Assembly: GCF_014635305.1 (NCBI RefSeq)
Contig: NZ_BMCS01000001.1
Span: 2,294,001 to 2,358,000, forward strand
Direction of reading: 5' to 3'
Length of the DNA stretch: 64,000 nt
DNA from: Williamsia phyllosphaerae
GTDB lineage: Bacteria; Actinomycetota; Actinomycetes; Mycobacteriales; Mycobacteriaceae
Made by a program: the position numbers and the translations under genes. Positions within the stretch are counted from its first letter, which is position 1. Every line of letters begins with the position of its first letter. This document shows, piece by piece, positions 57,136 through 64,000 of this stretch. Under the pieces are notes generated by a model that worked only from the letters and a program-made list of their open reading frames with translations, searched no databases and had not been told where the DNA came from.

Positions 57136-59214
57136 ATGCACCTCCTGGAGGGCCTGGACCCCGATCAACAGGCCGCGGTCCTCGCACCCCGCGGACCGGT
57201 CTGTGTCCTGGCGGGGGCGGGTACCGGCAAGACCCGCACCATCACGCGCCGCATCGCGCACCTGGTCAACGAGGAACACGTCCGCGGCAGCCAGGTCCTC
57301 GCGGTCACGTTCACCGCACGCGCCGCAGGTGAGATGCGTGGCCGCCTCCGGTCGCTGGGGCTGGCCGGGTCGGGCAACACCGTGCAGGCGATGACCTTCC
57401 ACGCCTCGGCCATGCGCCAACTCCGCTACTTCTGGCCGCAGGCGATCGGCTCCAGTCGGTGGGAACTGCTCGACAACAAGTTCCCGGTGGTCTCCCGCGC
57501 GGCGCGTCGTTCCGGCCTCGACACCTCCACCGAGACCCTTCGCGACCTGTCGTCGGAGATCGAGTGGGCCAAGGCCTCGCTGATCGGCGTCGACGACTAC
57601 GTCGAGGAGGTCACCAGACGGCGCCGCGAGACCCCGTTCCCGGCCGAGAAGGTCGCGGCGGTCTACGGCGCCTACGAGGCGGCCAAGATCTCCGCCGACG
57701 GCGACCAGCTCCTCGACTTCGACGACCTCCTGTTGATGACGACCGGGATCCTCGCCGGTCACCCGCAGCTCGCCGAGGAGTTCCGCGACCGCTATCGCTG
57801 CTTCGTCGTCGACGAGTACCAGGACGTCACACCGGCTCAGCAGAGCCTGCTCGACGCCTGGCTGGGCAACCGCGACGACCTGACCGTGGTCGGCGACGCG
57901 AACCAGACGATCTACACCTTCACCGGCGCGAGCCCGCGCTACCTGCTCGATTTCTCCCGGCGCTTCCCCGATGCGGCGATGGTGCGCCTCGAGCGCGATT
58001 ACCGCTCCACCCCGGAGGTCGTCGGCCTCGCAAACCGTGCGATCGGCGCCGCCCGCGGTCGGGTGGCCGGTACCCGGCTCAAGCTCATCGGCCAGCGGCC
58101 ACCCGGTCCCGAACCGGTCTTCGCCGAGTACGACGACGAGCCCGCCGAGGCCACCGCGGTCACCGCTCGCATCAAACGGCTGATCGCACAGGGCGTCCCG
58201 CCGGCGGAGATCGCGATCCTCTACCGGGTGAACGCGCAGGCCCAGGCCCACGAGGACGCCCTGACCGCGGCGGGCATCCCGTATCAGGTGCGTGGCGGTG
58301 AGGCGTTCTTCCAGCGCGCCGAGATCCGACAGGCCATGCGCTCGATCGCGCAGGCCGCAGCCCGCACCGACCTCCCGGAGGATGCCGACCTGCCGACGCT
58401 GCTCACGGCGATCCTGGGACCGATCGGTCTGACCGACGAGGAGCCGGCCGGTACGCAGGCCCGCCAACGCTGGGAGTCGCTGCGTGCGCTGGTCGCGCTC
58501 TCGGAGGACCTGCTTCTCGACAGCCCGGATATCGGCCTGGGGGAGCTGTCGGCTGAGCTCGCGGCCCGCTCGCAGGCCCGACACCCACCCACGGTGCAGG
58601 GCGTGACGCTCTCCTCGCTGCACGCGGCCAAGGGCCTCGAGTGGGATGCGGTGTTCCTCGTCGGTGTCGTCGACGGATCGCTGCCGATCAACCAGGCCAT
58701 CAACGGGTCCGACGAGGACGTCGAGGAAGAGCGACGGCTCTTCTACGTCGGCATCACCCGCGCGCGCGAACACCTGCACCTGTCCTGGGCGTTGGCGCGG
58801 GCCGAGGGTGGCCGACGCGGTCGGCGCCGGTCCCGGTTCCTGATCGATCTGGTACCCGACGACTCGCCGGCATCCCGGATCGCCGAGCCGAAGAAGATCC
58901 GCAAGCGACCACAGTGCCGCGTGTGCGGAAAGCAGTTGCTGGGAAAGACGGCGTCGCTGCTCGGACGGTGTGAGAGCTGCCCCAGCAACCTCGACGAGGA
59001 TCTTTTCGTCGCCCTCAAGGAGTGGCGCAGCGAGCAGGCCAAGGAGCAGAAAGTGCCTGCGTTCGTGGTGTTCTCCGACAACACCCTCATCGCGATCGCC
59101 GAACAGCGGCCCGACGACGTCGCCGCACTCGTGGCGATCCCGGGCATCGGCGCGAAGAAGCTCGACCAGTACGGCGAGATGTTGCTCGGGTTGGTCGCCT
59201 CCACCGGGGGTTGA
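57136..59214 (+). CDS. uvrD2: DNA helicase UvrD2 with HRDC domain
   Basis: 692 residues of the UvrD/PcrA superfamily. Walker A 'AGAGTGKT' (26-33), motif Ia 'VTFTARAAGEMRGRL', motif II 'VDEYQDVTPAQQSLL' with Asp226, 'GDANQTIYTFTGA', and 'LHAAKGLEWDAVFLVGVVDG'. Then a tetracysteine motif Cys594-x2-Cys597 and Cys612-x2-Cys615, and a C-terminal HRDC domain ('ALVAIPGIGAKKLDQYGEML'). This layout is particular to actinobacterial UvrD2, an essential 3'-5' helicase in M. tuberculosis. The ATG at 57136 overlaps a GGAGGG site, so the true start could be slightly upstream (ATG 57103). Confidence 0.95.
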   Translation: MHLLEGLDPDQQAAVLAPRGPVCVLAGAGTGKTRTITRRIAHLVNEEHVRGSQVLAVTFTARAAGEMRGRLRSLGLAGSGNTVQAMTFHASAMRQLRYFWPQAIGSSRWELLDNKFPVVSRAARRSGLDTSTETLRDLSSEIEWAKASLIGVDDYVEEVTRRRRETPFPAEKVAAVYGAYEAAKISADGDQLLDFDDLLLMTTGILAGHPQLAEEFRDRYRCFVVDEYQDVTPAQQSLLDAWLGNRDDLTVVGDANQTIYTFTGASPRYLLDFSRRFPDAAMVRLERDYRSTPEVVGLANRAIGAARGRVAGTRLKLIGQRPPGPEPVFAEYDDEPAEATAVTARIKRLIAQGVPPAEIAILYRVNAQAQAHEDALTAAGIPYQVRGGEAFFQRAEIRQAMRSIAQAAARTDLPEDADLPTLLTAILGPIGLTDEEPAGTQARQRWESLRALVALSEDLLLDSPDIGLGELSAELAARSQARHPPTVQGVTLSSLHAAKGLEWDAVFLVGVVDGSLPINQAINGSDEDVEEERRLFYVGITRAREHLHLSWALARAEGGRRGRRRSRFLIDLVPDDSPASRIAEPKKIRKRPQCRVCGKQLLGKTASLLGRCESCPSNLDEDLFVALKEWRSEQAKEQKVPAFVVFSDNTLIAIAEQRPDDVAALVAIPGIGAKKLDQYGEMLLGLVASTGG

Positions 59215-59245
59215 GAGTTGTCGGGGAAAGATCGAAACCGCAGGT

Positions 59246-59285
59246 CATAAATAGGTTGTGCGATCTGCGAACGATCTCGTAAGCT
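59246..59285 (+). promoter_or_regulatory. Probable whiB7 promoter with AT-rich WhiB7 box
   Basis: CATAAATA (59246-59253) sits two bases before a TTGTGC -35 (59256-59261); TAAGCT (59280-59285) is a -10 after 18 nt. An AT-rich block just upstream of -35 is the known signature of WhiB7-activated, SigA-dependent promoters, including its own. Confidence 0.6.
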
Positions 59286-59361
59286 CCTTGATGTCAGTAC
59301 GGGAACACCTCGCTTGCGCGAGGACGACTCGTGTCATATCGGAACAGAGAGGAGTGGACCA

Positions 59362-59574
59362 GTGAACAACGCAATCGTCATCTCGGCAGGCATGCCCTCG
59401 GCAGCTGCTGCGCGTACACGCGGGGTCCATTCCTGGGGATTCGGCTTTGCTGAGCCCGTGGCACCCACGTTCGAAGCGACAGCCCAGCTGTACTTCGCAG
59501 CCGCCACTCCCGCGTCCGCCCCGGCACGAGCCAACCGCAATGCGGTTCCCGTACGACATCGACAGCTGAGCTGA
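59362..59574 (+). CDS. whiB7 leader (upstream) ORF
   Basis: 70 residues starting at GTG 59362, with AGAGGAG 8 nt upstream: 'NNAIVISAGMPSAAAARTRG' to 'PARANRNAVPVRHRQLS'. It is Ala/Pro/Arg-rich without a known domain. Its place between the whiB7 promoter and whiB7 matches the regulatory upstream ORF of mycobacterial whiB7, whose translation stalling under antibiotics controls an attenuator. The stop codon is 21 nt before that terminator hairpin. The peptide itself may have no independent function. Confidence 0.75.
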   Translation: MNNAIVISAGMPSAAAARTRGVHSWGFGFAEPVAPTFEATAQLYFAAATPASAPARANRNAVPVRHRQLS

Positions 59575-59594
59575 GTTCCAGCGCACGAGCTTTC

Positions 59595-59633
59595 GAGGCC
59601 ACGGTGAATCGCACACGCGAAACCCGTGGCCTC
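59595..59633 (+). terminator. Attenuator hairpin in the whiB7 leader
   Basis: A perfect 10-bp stem (GAGGCCACGG at 59595-59604, CCGTGGCCTC at 59624-59633) with an inner TCGC/GCGA helix is followed by a T-rich TCTTGTGTATT. It is a clear intrinsic terminator ahead of whiB7, suited to ribosome-mediated attenuation. Confidence 0.8.
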
Positions 59634-59720
59634 TCTTGTGTATTCATGCGATCCACACAAGCGATGTCCGGGTTTGTACAGACCACCCGACCATTTCGCA
59701 CCCAATGTGGAGGAACCGAC

Positions 59721-60053
59721 ATGACCGCGCCGGCCACACCGTTGACCGTATCGATCACCACCGACGACCTGTCCGCCCTCTCCGCCGAGGACTCCTGTAC
59801 CTCGGCGGACCAGGTGAGCACGCTGCCCTGCCGGGTGGCCGACCCCGACCTCTGGTTCGCCGAGAACCCGACCGAACTCGAGCAGGCCAAGGCGTTGTGC
59901 ACACAGTGCCCGCTGCGGCGCGAGTGCCTGGCCGCCGCGCTCGAGCGCGCCGAGCCATGGGGCGTGTGGGGTGGCGAGATCCTCGATCAGGGGACCGTCA
60001 TCGCCCGCAAGCGCCCGAGGGGGCGGCCGCGTAAGCACCCGGTCGCAGCATGA
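59721..60053 (+). CDS. whiB7: Transcriptional activator WhiB7
   Basis: 110 residues from the ATG at 59721 with GGAGGAA just upstream. The [4Fe-4S] ligands are in the order Cys37, Cys60, Cys63 and Cys69 (an additional Cys26 lies nearby), then 'PWGVWGGEIL' (80-88), then the AT-hook 'RGRPRKHP' (100-107). The AT-hook distinguishes WhiB7 from other WhiB proteins. It activates intrinsic resistance to ribosome-targeting antibiotics with SigA. Expression is set by the AT-rich promoter, the upstream ORF and the attenuator. Confidence 0.96.
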   Translation: MTAPATPLTVSITTDDLSALSAEDSCTSADQVSTLPCRVADPDLWFAENPTELEQAKALCTQCPLRRECLAAALERAEPWGVWGGEILDQGTVIARKRPRGRPRKHPVAA

Positions 60054-60065
60054 ACCCGATGAGAC

Positions 60066-60134
60066 GGCACTCCGACCGGAGTGCCCGACAGGCGAGAAAC
60101 CGCCGTCTGAGCCAGTCGCTCAGGCGGCGGTTTC
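60066..60134. terminator. Double hairpin between whiB7 and the ABC1 kinase gene
   Basis: First stem 60066-60073 with 60078-60085 (8 bp, perfect). Second stem 60096-60112 with 60118-60134 (17 bp, one mismatch), followed by GTCGTTTCGGG. It lies between convergent genes and can terminate both. Confidence 0.75.
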
Positions 60135-60157
60135 GTCGTTTCGGGCTGTCTGTGCGG

Positions 60158-61474
60158 TCAGTCGGCCAGGCCGGGAACCCAGCGCTCCATGATCTTGCTG
60201 TACGGGGCCTCGGCGTCGAGCTGCGCGGCGATGCCGACGCATCCGCCGAGCACCCGGAACACCATGACGTACTCCGGCGGGACGTTGAGGTGGCGTGAGG
60301 TCCGGTAGACGTCGCCCTTGAGGTCGGTCGCCTTGCCGACCGCGCGCTGAAGCCATTTGCGGGTGAAGTGGAACGAGTCCGCGGTCAGCGGATCGACGTA
60401 GGTGCGCAGGTACGACTCGATGTCTTCGGCGCTGACCCGTTCGCGATTGCGCTCCAGGATGAACTTGGCCTCGATCATCTTCTCGATCAGCGCGGGGTAG
60501 TCGTGGTTGCGCGCCAGGCGCAGGATCGGGCCGGTGGCGGGCGGGAGCCCGTCCGGATAGTGCCCGACCGCGCCGAAGTCGAAGATCGCGAGCCGGCCGT
60601 CGTCGAGTATCTGGAAGTTGCCGGGGTGGGGATCGCCGTGCAGGAGACCCACGCGCGACGGCGAGGACACCTCGAACGTCGCCAGCTTGGTGGCGGCGTC
60701 GTTGCGCTGGGCCTGGGTCCCCGAGGCGATGATCTGCGACAGCGGCGTCCCGGTGATCCACTCGCTGACGACCACCTTGGGTGCGCTCGCCACGATCTTC
60801 GGGACCAGGAACTCGGGGTCGCCGTCGAACTCGGCGGCGAAGGCGCGCTGGTTGTCGGCCTCGCCGAGGTAGTTCAGCTCGTCCTCGGTACGGGCGATGA
60901 GCTCGTCCATCAGGGCACGGACGTCGGTACCCGGCGACATGCGCTGCATCAGACTCGACATGCGCGAGAGCGTCTTCAGGTCGGCGCGCAATGCGTGGTC
61001 GGCGCCCGGATACTGGACCTTGATGGCGACCTCGCGGCCGTCCGACCAGACTCCGCGGTGCACCTGCCCGATGCTCGCCGACGCGGCGGGGGTCTCGGAG
61101 AACTCCCGGAACCGTTCGCGCCACTTGGTGCCGAGCTGGGAGTCGAGGACCTGGTGGACCCGTTTGGCGGGCATCGGTGGCGCCTCGGCCTGCAACTTGG
61201 TCAGGGCCTCGCGGAACGGCTCGCCGAACTCGTCGGGGACCGCGGCCTCCATCACCGACAGGGCCTGGCCCACCTTCATGGCGCCGCCCTTGAGCTCACC
61301 GAGAACCGCGAACAACTGTTCGGCGGCCTTCTCCATGAATTCCTGGTTGATCTCGTCCTTGTCCCCACCCGCGAGACGCTTTCCGAACCCGGCTGCCGCC
61401 CGACCCGCCATGCCCAAGGGGAGCGCCGCGAGCTTCGCGTTGCGTCGCCCGCGTCCCTCCGTGATATCCGCCAT
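60158..61474 (-). CDS. ABC1/UbiB/ADCK family atypical kinase (Rv3197-like)
   Basis: 438 residues. The family-specific N-terminal signature 'ELKGGAMKVGQALSVMEAAV' (KxGQ motif) is followed by an Ala-rich loop 'AASASIGQVHRGVW', the Lys in 'EVAIKVQYPGADHA', 'ARTEDELNYLGEADNQRAF' (ExD), 'LLHGDPHPGNFQIL' as catalytic loop and 'IFDFGAVG' as DFG. Such proteins are ATPases that act on membrane lipid or quinone synthesis. ATG 61474 with GAAGGGA upstream. In mycobacteria the neighbour of whiB7 (Rv3197) has been linked to macrolide tolerance; that link is from memory. Confidence 0.9.
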   Translation of the reverse strand: MADITEGRGRRNAKLAALPLGMAGRAAAGFGKRLAGGDKDEINQEFMEKAAEQLFAVLGELKGGAMKVGQALSVMEAAVPDEFGEPFREALTKLQAEAPPMPAKRVHQVLDSQLGTKWRERFREFSETPAASASIGQVHRGVWSDGREVAIKVQYPGADHALRADLKTLSRMSSLMQRMSPGTDVRALMDELIARTEDELNYLGEADNQRAFAAEFDGDPEFLVPKIVASAPKVVVSEWITGTPLSQIIASGTQAQRNDAATKLATFEVSSPSRVGLLHGDPHPGNFQILDDGRLAIFDFGAVGHYPDGLPPATGPILRLARNHDYPALIEKMIEAKFILERNRERVSAEDIESYLRTYVDPLTADSFHFTRKWLQRAVGKATDLKGDVYRTSRHLNVPPEYVMVFRVLGGCVGIAAQLDAEAPYSKIMERWVPGLAD

Positions 61475-61507
61475 AGGCCAATCCCTTCCGGTCGACTCCA
61501 CGATAGT

Positions 61508-62389
61508 TCACCGACGAAAGAGACAACTGCAGAGCGGGTGTGGCGTCCACCGCCGAACTCGCAGCCGGGCAGGCTGGGGGAGGTATTCGAGCGTGTGATC
61601 GACGGTCTGGGGAGACGTGCGGGCGGTGCCGTCGGTGAGCGCGCGTAGACCCGACGCGATCTGCTCGACCTGTTCCATCGCCAGTGCCGACGTGGCGGTC
61701 ATGGTCGCGGTGCTCGCGTGCCCGGTCTGCCCGATGATCTGTCCGGCCACCAGCGGCCACCCCGGATCGCGGTCGGCGCGGTGGTGGTCGACGCAGCGCA
61801 GACAACTGCTCAGACCCGGTAGGACCAGCGGCCCGACCAGTCCGGTCCCGTCCCGCAGGCGCACCGGCAGGTGCGGGATCCGGCGCATCATCAGCCCGGC
61901 CAGGATCGCCGGATCGTGGGCGAGGAAGTCGGTGAGCACCACCAGATCCGACGTCCACCCGGGCAGCGGAGCGCCGCCCTCGACCTGCGCGACACGGGGG
62001 CGCTGGGTGGACTCGGCCACGGCCATCCCGGCGTCGCGCAGCAGCGTCGTCATCCGGGCCGCGAGGGGGCCACGGCCGTGTACACGGACCCGCAGGCCGC
62101 GATCGGGTTCCCGGAGACACAGGGCGTCGGCCTGCCGGAGTCGGTGCACCAGCACCGACACGTCGTTGTCGGACAACCCGATCCGCGCGGCCTCGGCGGC
62201 GATCTCGGAGTCGCGACGGGGCGAGGCGAGAAAGCGCAGGAAGGCGACGAAATCCTCGGATCGGATCGTCGGCGGTAGATCGACGACCATGCCGCGGTCG
62301 GGGTCGCACCCGATCTGGATGCGGCCGTTGCCGCGGTGGGCGATCGCGAGCCCGGATCGGAGCATGGGTGCGAGATCGGTTCTGGCCAT
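61508..62389 (-). CDS. E1-like (ThiF/TOMM cyclodehydratase-related) protein, Rv3196-like
   Basis: 293 residues. The middle and C-terminus match the 'ocin_ThiF-like' group: 'LVVLTDFLAHDPAILAGLMM', then 'CLRCVDHHRADRDPGWPLVA', and an end 'HPLCSCLFRR'. Cys-x2-Cys plus Cys-x-Cys would bind structural zinc. The N-terminal 100 residues resemble the leader-peptide-binding winged helix of such enzymes ('LASPRRDSEIAAEAARIGLS'). In TOMM pathways relatives bind a precursor peptide for azoline formation, but no YcaO partner or precursor is nearby, so the role is unknown. The start may be ATG 62389 or 62365. It follows the metalloprotease gene on the same strand. Confidence 0.75.
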   Translation of the reverse strand: MARTDLAPMLRSGLAIAHRGNGRIQIGCDPDRGMVVDLPPTIRSEDFVAFLRFLASPRRDSEIAAEAARIGLSDNDVSVLVHRLRQADALCLREPDRGLRVRVHGRGPLAARMTTLLRDAGMAVAESTQRPRVAQVEGGAPLPGWTSDLVVLTDFLAHDPAILAGLMMRRIPHLPVRLRDGTGLVGPLVLPGLSSCLRCVDHHRADRDPGWPLVAGQIIGQTGHASTATMTATSALAMEQVEQIASGLRALTDGTARTSPQTVDHTLEYLPQPARLRVRRWTPHPLCSCLFRR

Positions 62390-62502
62390 GCCGGACACGA
62401 TCGCACCACGGCGCCCGGCGTCAGGGGACGCGGAGGCCGTTGTGCACAGCCTGGGGACCGTCCTGACCTGCGCCGTTGCCGACGCAAGGAAGAAAGTCCG
62501 AC

Positions 62503-63984
62503 TCAGGCCTTGTCGGCGTCCTCGTCGGGATCGGCCGGACCGTCGCCGTCGGTGTCGTCGGCGGGCGGGTCCTTCTCCAGCGACGCCTTCTTCTCGGCGG
62601 CCTCGGCGGCCATCGTCTTCTCCAGCTCCGCGATGGGGTCGTCGAACGAGCTGACGTCGCCGCCGATCACCCGGTCGATGAAGGCGGACGGGTTGTCGAC
62701 GTCGTCGGAATCGGGCATCAGGTCCGGGTGGGCCCAGACGCCGTCGCGGGTGCTGACGTCGCTGCTCGCGAGGAGCTTCTCCCACAGGTCCGCGGCCTCC
62801 CGGAGCTTGCGCGGCCGCAGTTCGAGCCCCACCAGGGTCGCGAAGGTCTGCTCGGCCGGGCCGCCGGTGGCGCGCCTGCGCCGCATTGTCTCGGCCAACG
62901 CACCCGCACTGGGGATCCGGTCCGAGAGTGCCTTGGCGACAACGTGTTCGACCCACCCCTCGATGAGGGCGAGCATCGTCTCCAGACGCGCGAGGGCGGC
63001 CTTCTGCTCGGGGGTGGTGGTCGGCTCGAACGACGTGCCCGAGGCCATGAGCTCCTCGATCTTCGACGGGTTCGACAGCAGCTCGGTGGGGTCGAGGTTG
63101 GCGGCCGCCTCCTGGATCCCGGAGAAGTCCATGGTGATGCCGCGCGCGTACTCCTCGACCGTCGCGAGCAGCCGCTGACGCAGCCACGGCACGTGGGTGA
63201 AGAGGCGGACGTGGGCCGCCTCGCGCGCGGCGAGGAAGACGATGATCTCCTGGGCCGGCTGCTCCAGACCGTCGGCGAACGCCGCGATCGCCTCGGGCAG
63301 CAGGACCGCGGTGCCCTCGGGTGCCAACGGCAGCCCGATGTCGGTCGAGCTGAGGACCTCCTTGCCGAGCTGGCCGAGACCCTGACCGAGCTGCGTGCCG
63401 AACGCCATCCCGCCCATCTGCGAGAGCATGCCCATCATCGGACCGGCGAACTGTTGCGCCTCCTCGGGTAGCCCTGTCGCCCAGGTTCCCGCGATCTGCG
63501 CCGCGACCGGGTCGCACAGCCGCTTCCACGTTGGCAGCGTCTCCTCGAGCCACTGCACCGGAGTCCACGCGGTCGAGCGCGACACCCCGGCGGGCAGCGT
63601 CGTCACACCGTCGAGCCACAGCTCGGCGAGATGCACCGCGTCGGTGACCGCCGCGATCTGCTTGGGGTCGAGGACCGCGAAGTTGCCGATCTGCTGCCGG
63701 GCGAGGTTGGTGGCCACGTCGTAGTTGACCGGACCGCCACCGCCACCCGAGCCGGCGCCGGATCCCATCCCGCTGATCATCGAGCCCAGCTGCGACAGCA
63801 TCTGACCGAGGGCGTTGGGGTCGAACCCACCGCCACCGCCGAACGGGTTCTGACCACCCAGACCGAACGGGTCGGACCCGCCGGCACCGGAGCCCGAGGA
63901 GCCGTCGCCGGAACCGCGATCGGGCTTCCGTGAGGAGTCGTCGTCACCGCTGGCCGAACTGAAACCGAAGGGCAGGTCATTCAT
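62503..63984 (-). CDS. Zinc-dependent metalloprotease-like protein, DUF2342 (Rv3195-like)
   Basis: 493 residues. A Gly/Ser-rich N-terminal region (15-85) precedes a helical catalytic domain with 'FLAAREAAHVRLFTHVPWLR' (an HExxH-like REAAH helix), 'GGMAFGTQLGQGLGQLGKEV', and 'LALIEGWVEHVVAKALSDRI' as second metal helix; a disordered acidic tail follows. The DUF2342/zinc_metallo family is predicted to be metal dependent, but I know of no demonstrated substrate. The ATG at 63984 gives 'MNDLPFGF' as in relatives; a GTG at 63993 is also possible. No signal peptide, so probably cytoplasmic. It is the last gene and lies complete in the window. Confidence 0.85.
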   Translation of the reverse strand: MNDLPFGFSSASGDDDSSRKPDRGSGDGSSGSGAGGSDPFGLGGQNPFGGGGGFDPNALGQMLSQLGSMISGMGSGAGSGGGGGPVNYDVATNLARQQIGNFAVLDPKQIAAVTDAVHLAELWLDGVTTLPAGVSRSTAWTPVQWLEETLPTWKRLCDPVAAQIAGTWATGLPEEAQQFAGPMMGMLSQMGGMAFGTQLGQGLGQLGKEVLSSTDIGLPLAPEGTAVLLPEAIAAFADGLEQPAQEIIVFLAAREAAHVRLFTHVPWLRQRLLATVEEYARGITMDFSGIQEAAANLDPTELLSNPSKIEELMASGTSFEPTTTPEQKAALARLETMLALIEGWVEHVVAKALSDRIPSAGALAETMRRRRATGGPAEQTFATLVGLELRPRKLREAADLWEKLLASSDVSTRDGVWAHPDLMPDSDDVDNPSAFIDRVIGGDVSSFDDPIAELEKTMAAEAAEKKASLEKDPPADDTDGDGPADPDEDADKA

Positions 63985-64000
63985 GGCGTCCACGGTACCG

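Overview
This window is high-GC actinobacterial DNA from the mycolic-acid group (order Mycobacteriales). It is most likely Gordonia or a close relative such as Williamsia; the genus is inference. The evidence is the gene content (SecA1, WhiB1, WhiB7, SigH/RshA, mycoredoxin, AdnAB, Tgs/DesA-type lipid genes, a 24-residue bL37) and a gene order that matches, as far as I recall it, the M. tuberculosis block from Rv3240c (secA1) down to Rv3195. No rRNA, tRNA, insertion sequence, prophage or CRISPR array was seen.

Layout. 1-3.2 kb: tail of the ribosome hibernation factor, then secA1. 3.3-9.7 kb: a DUF4232 lipoprotein, an Rv3235-like protein, a wax-ester/triacylglycerol synthase homologue, an Rv3231c-like protein and two tandem DesA3-like fatty-acid desaturases. 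9.7-15.8 kb: pyruvyl-transferase-like protein, rsgA-aroA, two membrane proteins, an SRAP protein and a YbaK-type deacylase. 16-20.9 kb: sigH-rshA (thiol-oxidative stress), bL37, an acyl-CoA dehydrogenase, a biotinyl-domain protein, the sensor kinase PdtaS and WhiB1. 21-35.4 kb: lipid kinase, phosphoglycerate-mutase-like enzyme, ParA-like ATPase, rhlE, a ferritin-like protein, a TetR regulator, hydrolase, DUF3152, moeZ, an MFS exporter and a TIGR02569 protein.

35.6-45.8 kb holds genes that are not at this place in M. tuberculosis: a DUF4352 protein divergent from a NarL-type two-component system, a secreted glycine-rich protein, and a nitrate/nitrite assimilation operon (narK, nirB, nirD, a HemD-winged-helix fusion and a CbiX chelatase for siroheme). 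From 46 kb the M. tuberculosis order resumes: ATL protein, LipV, AdnA-AdnB recombination nuclease, DoxX, K+ channel, NudC, mycoredoxin-1, UvrD2, WhiB7 with its upstream ORF and attenuator, ABC1 kinase, an E1-like (ThiF/TOMM-type) protein and a DUF2342 metalloprotease.

The least explained structure is a set of four mirror-image repeat arrays (A 22.7 kb, B 35.4-35.6 kb, C 45.8-46.0 kb, D 56.7-56.8 kb). Each sits in the gap between two convergent genes. Each has short units in one orientation followed by the same units inverted. The spacing is exactly 21 bp in B, C and D, and 19 bp in A. B and C share an identical 14-mer and bracket the accessory nitrite/two-component block.
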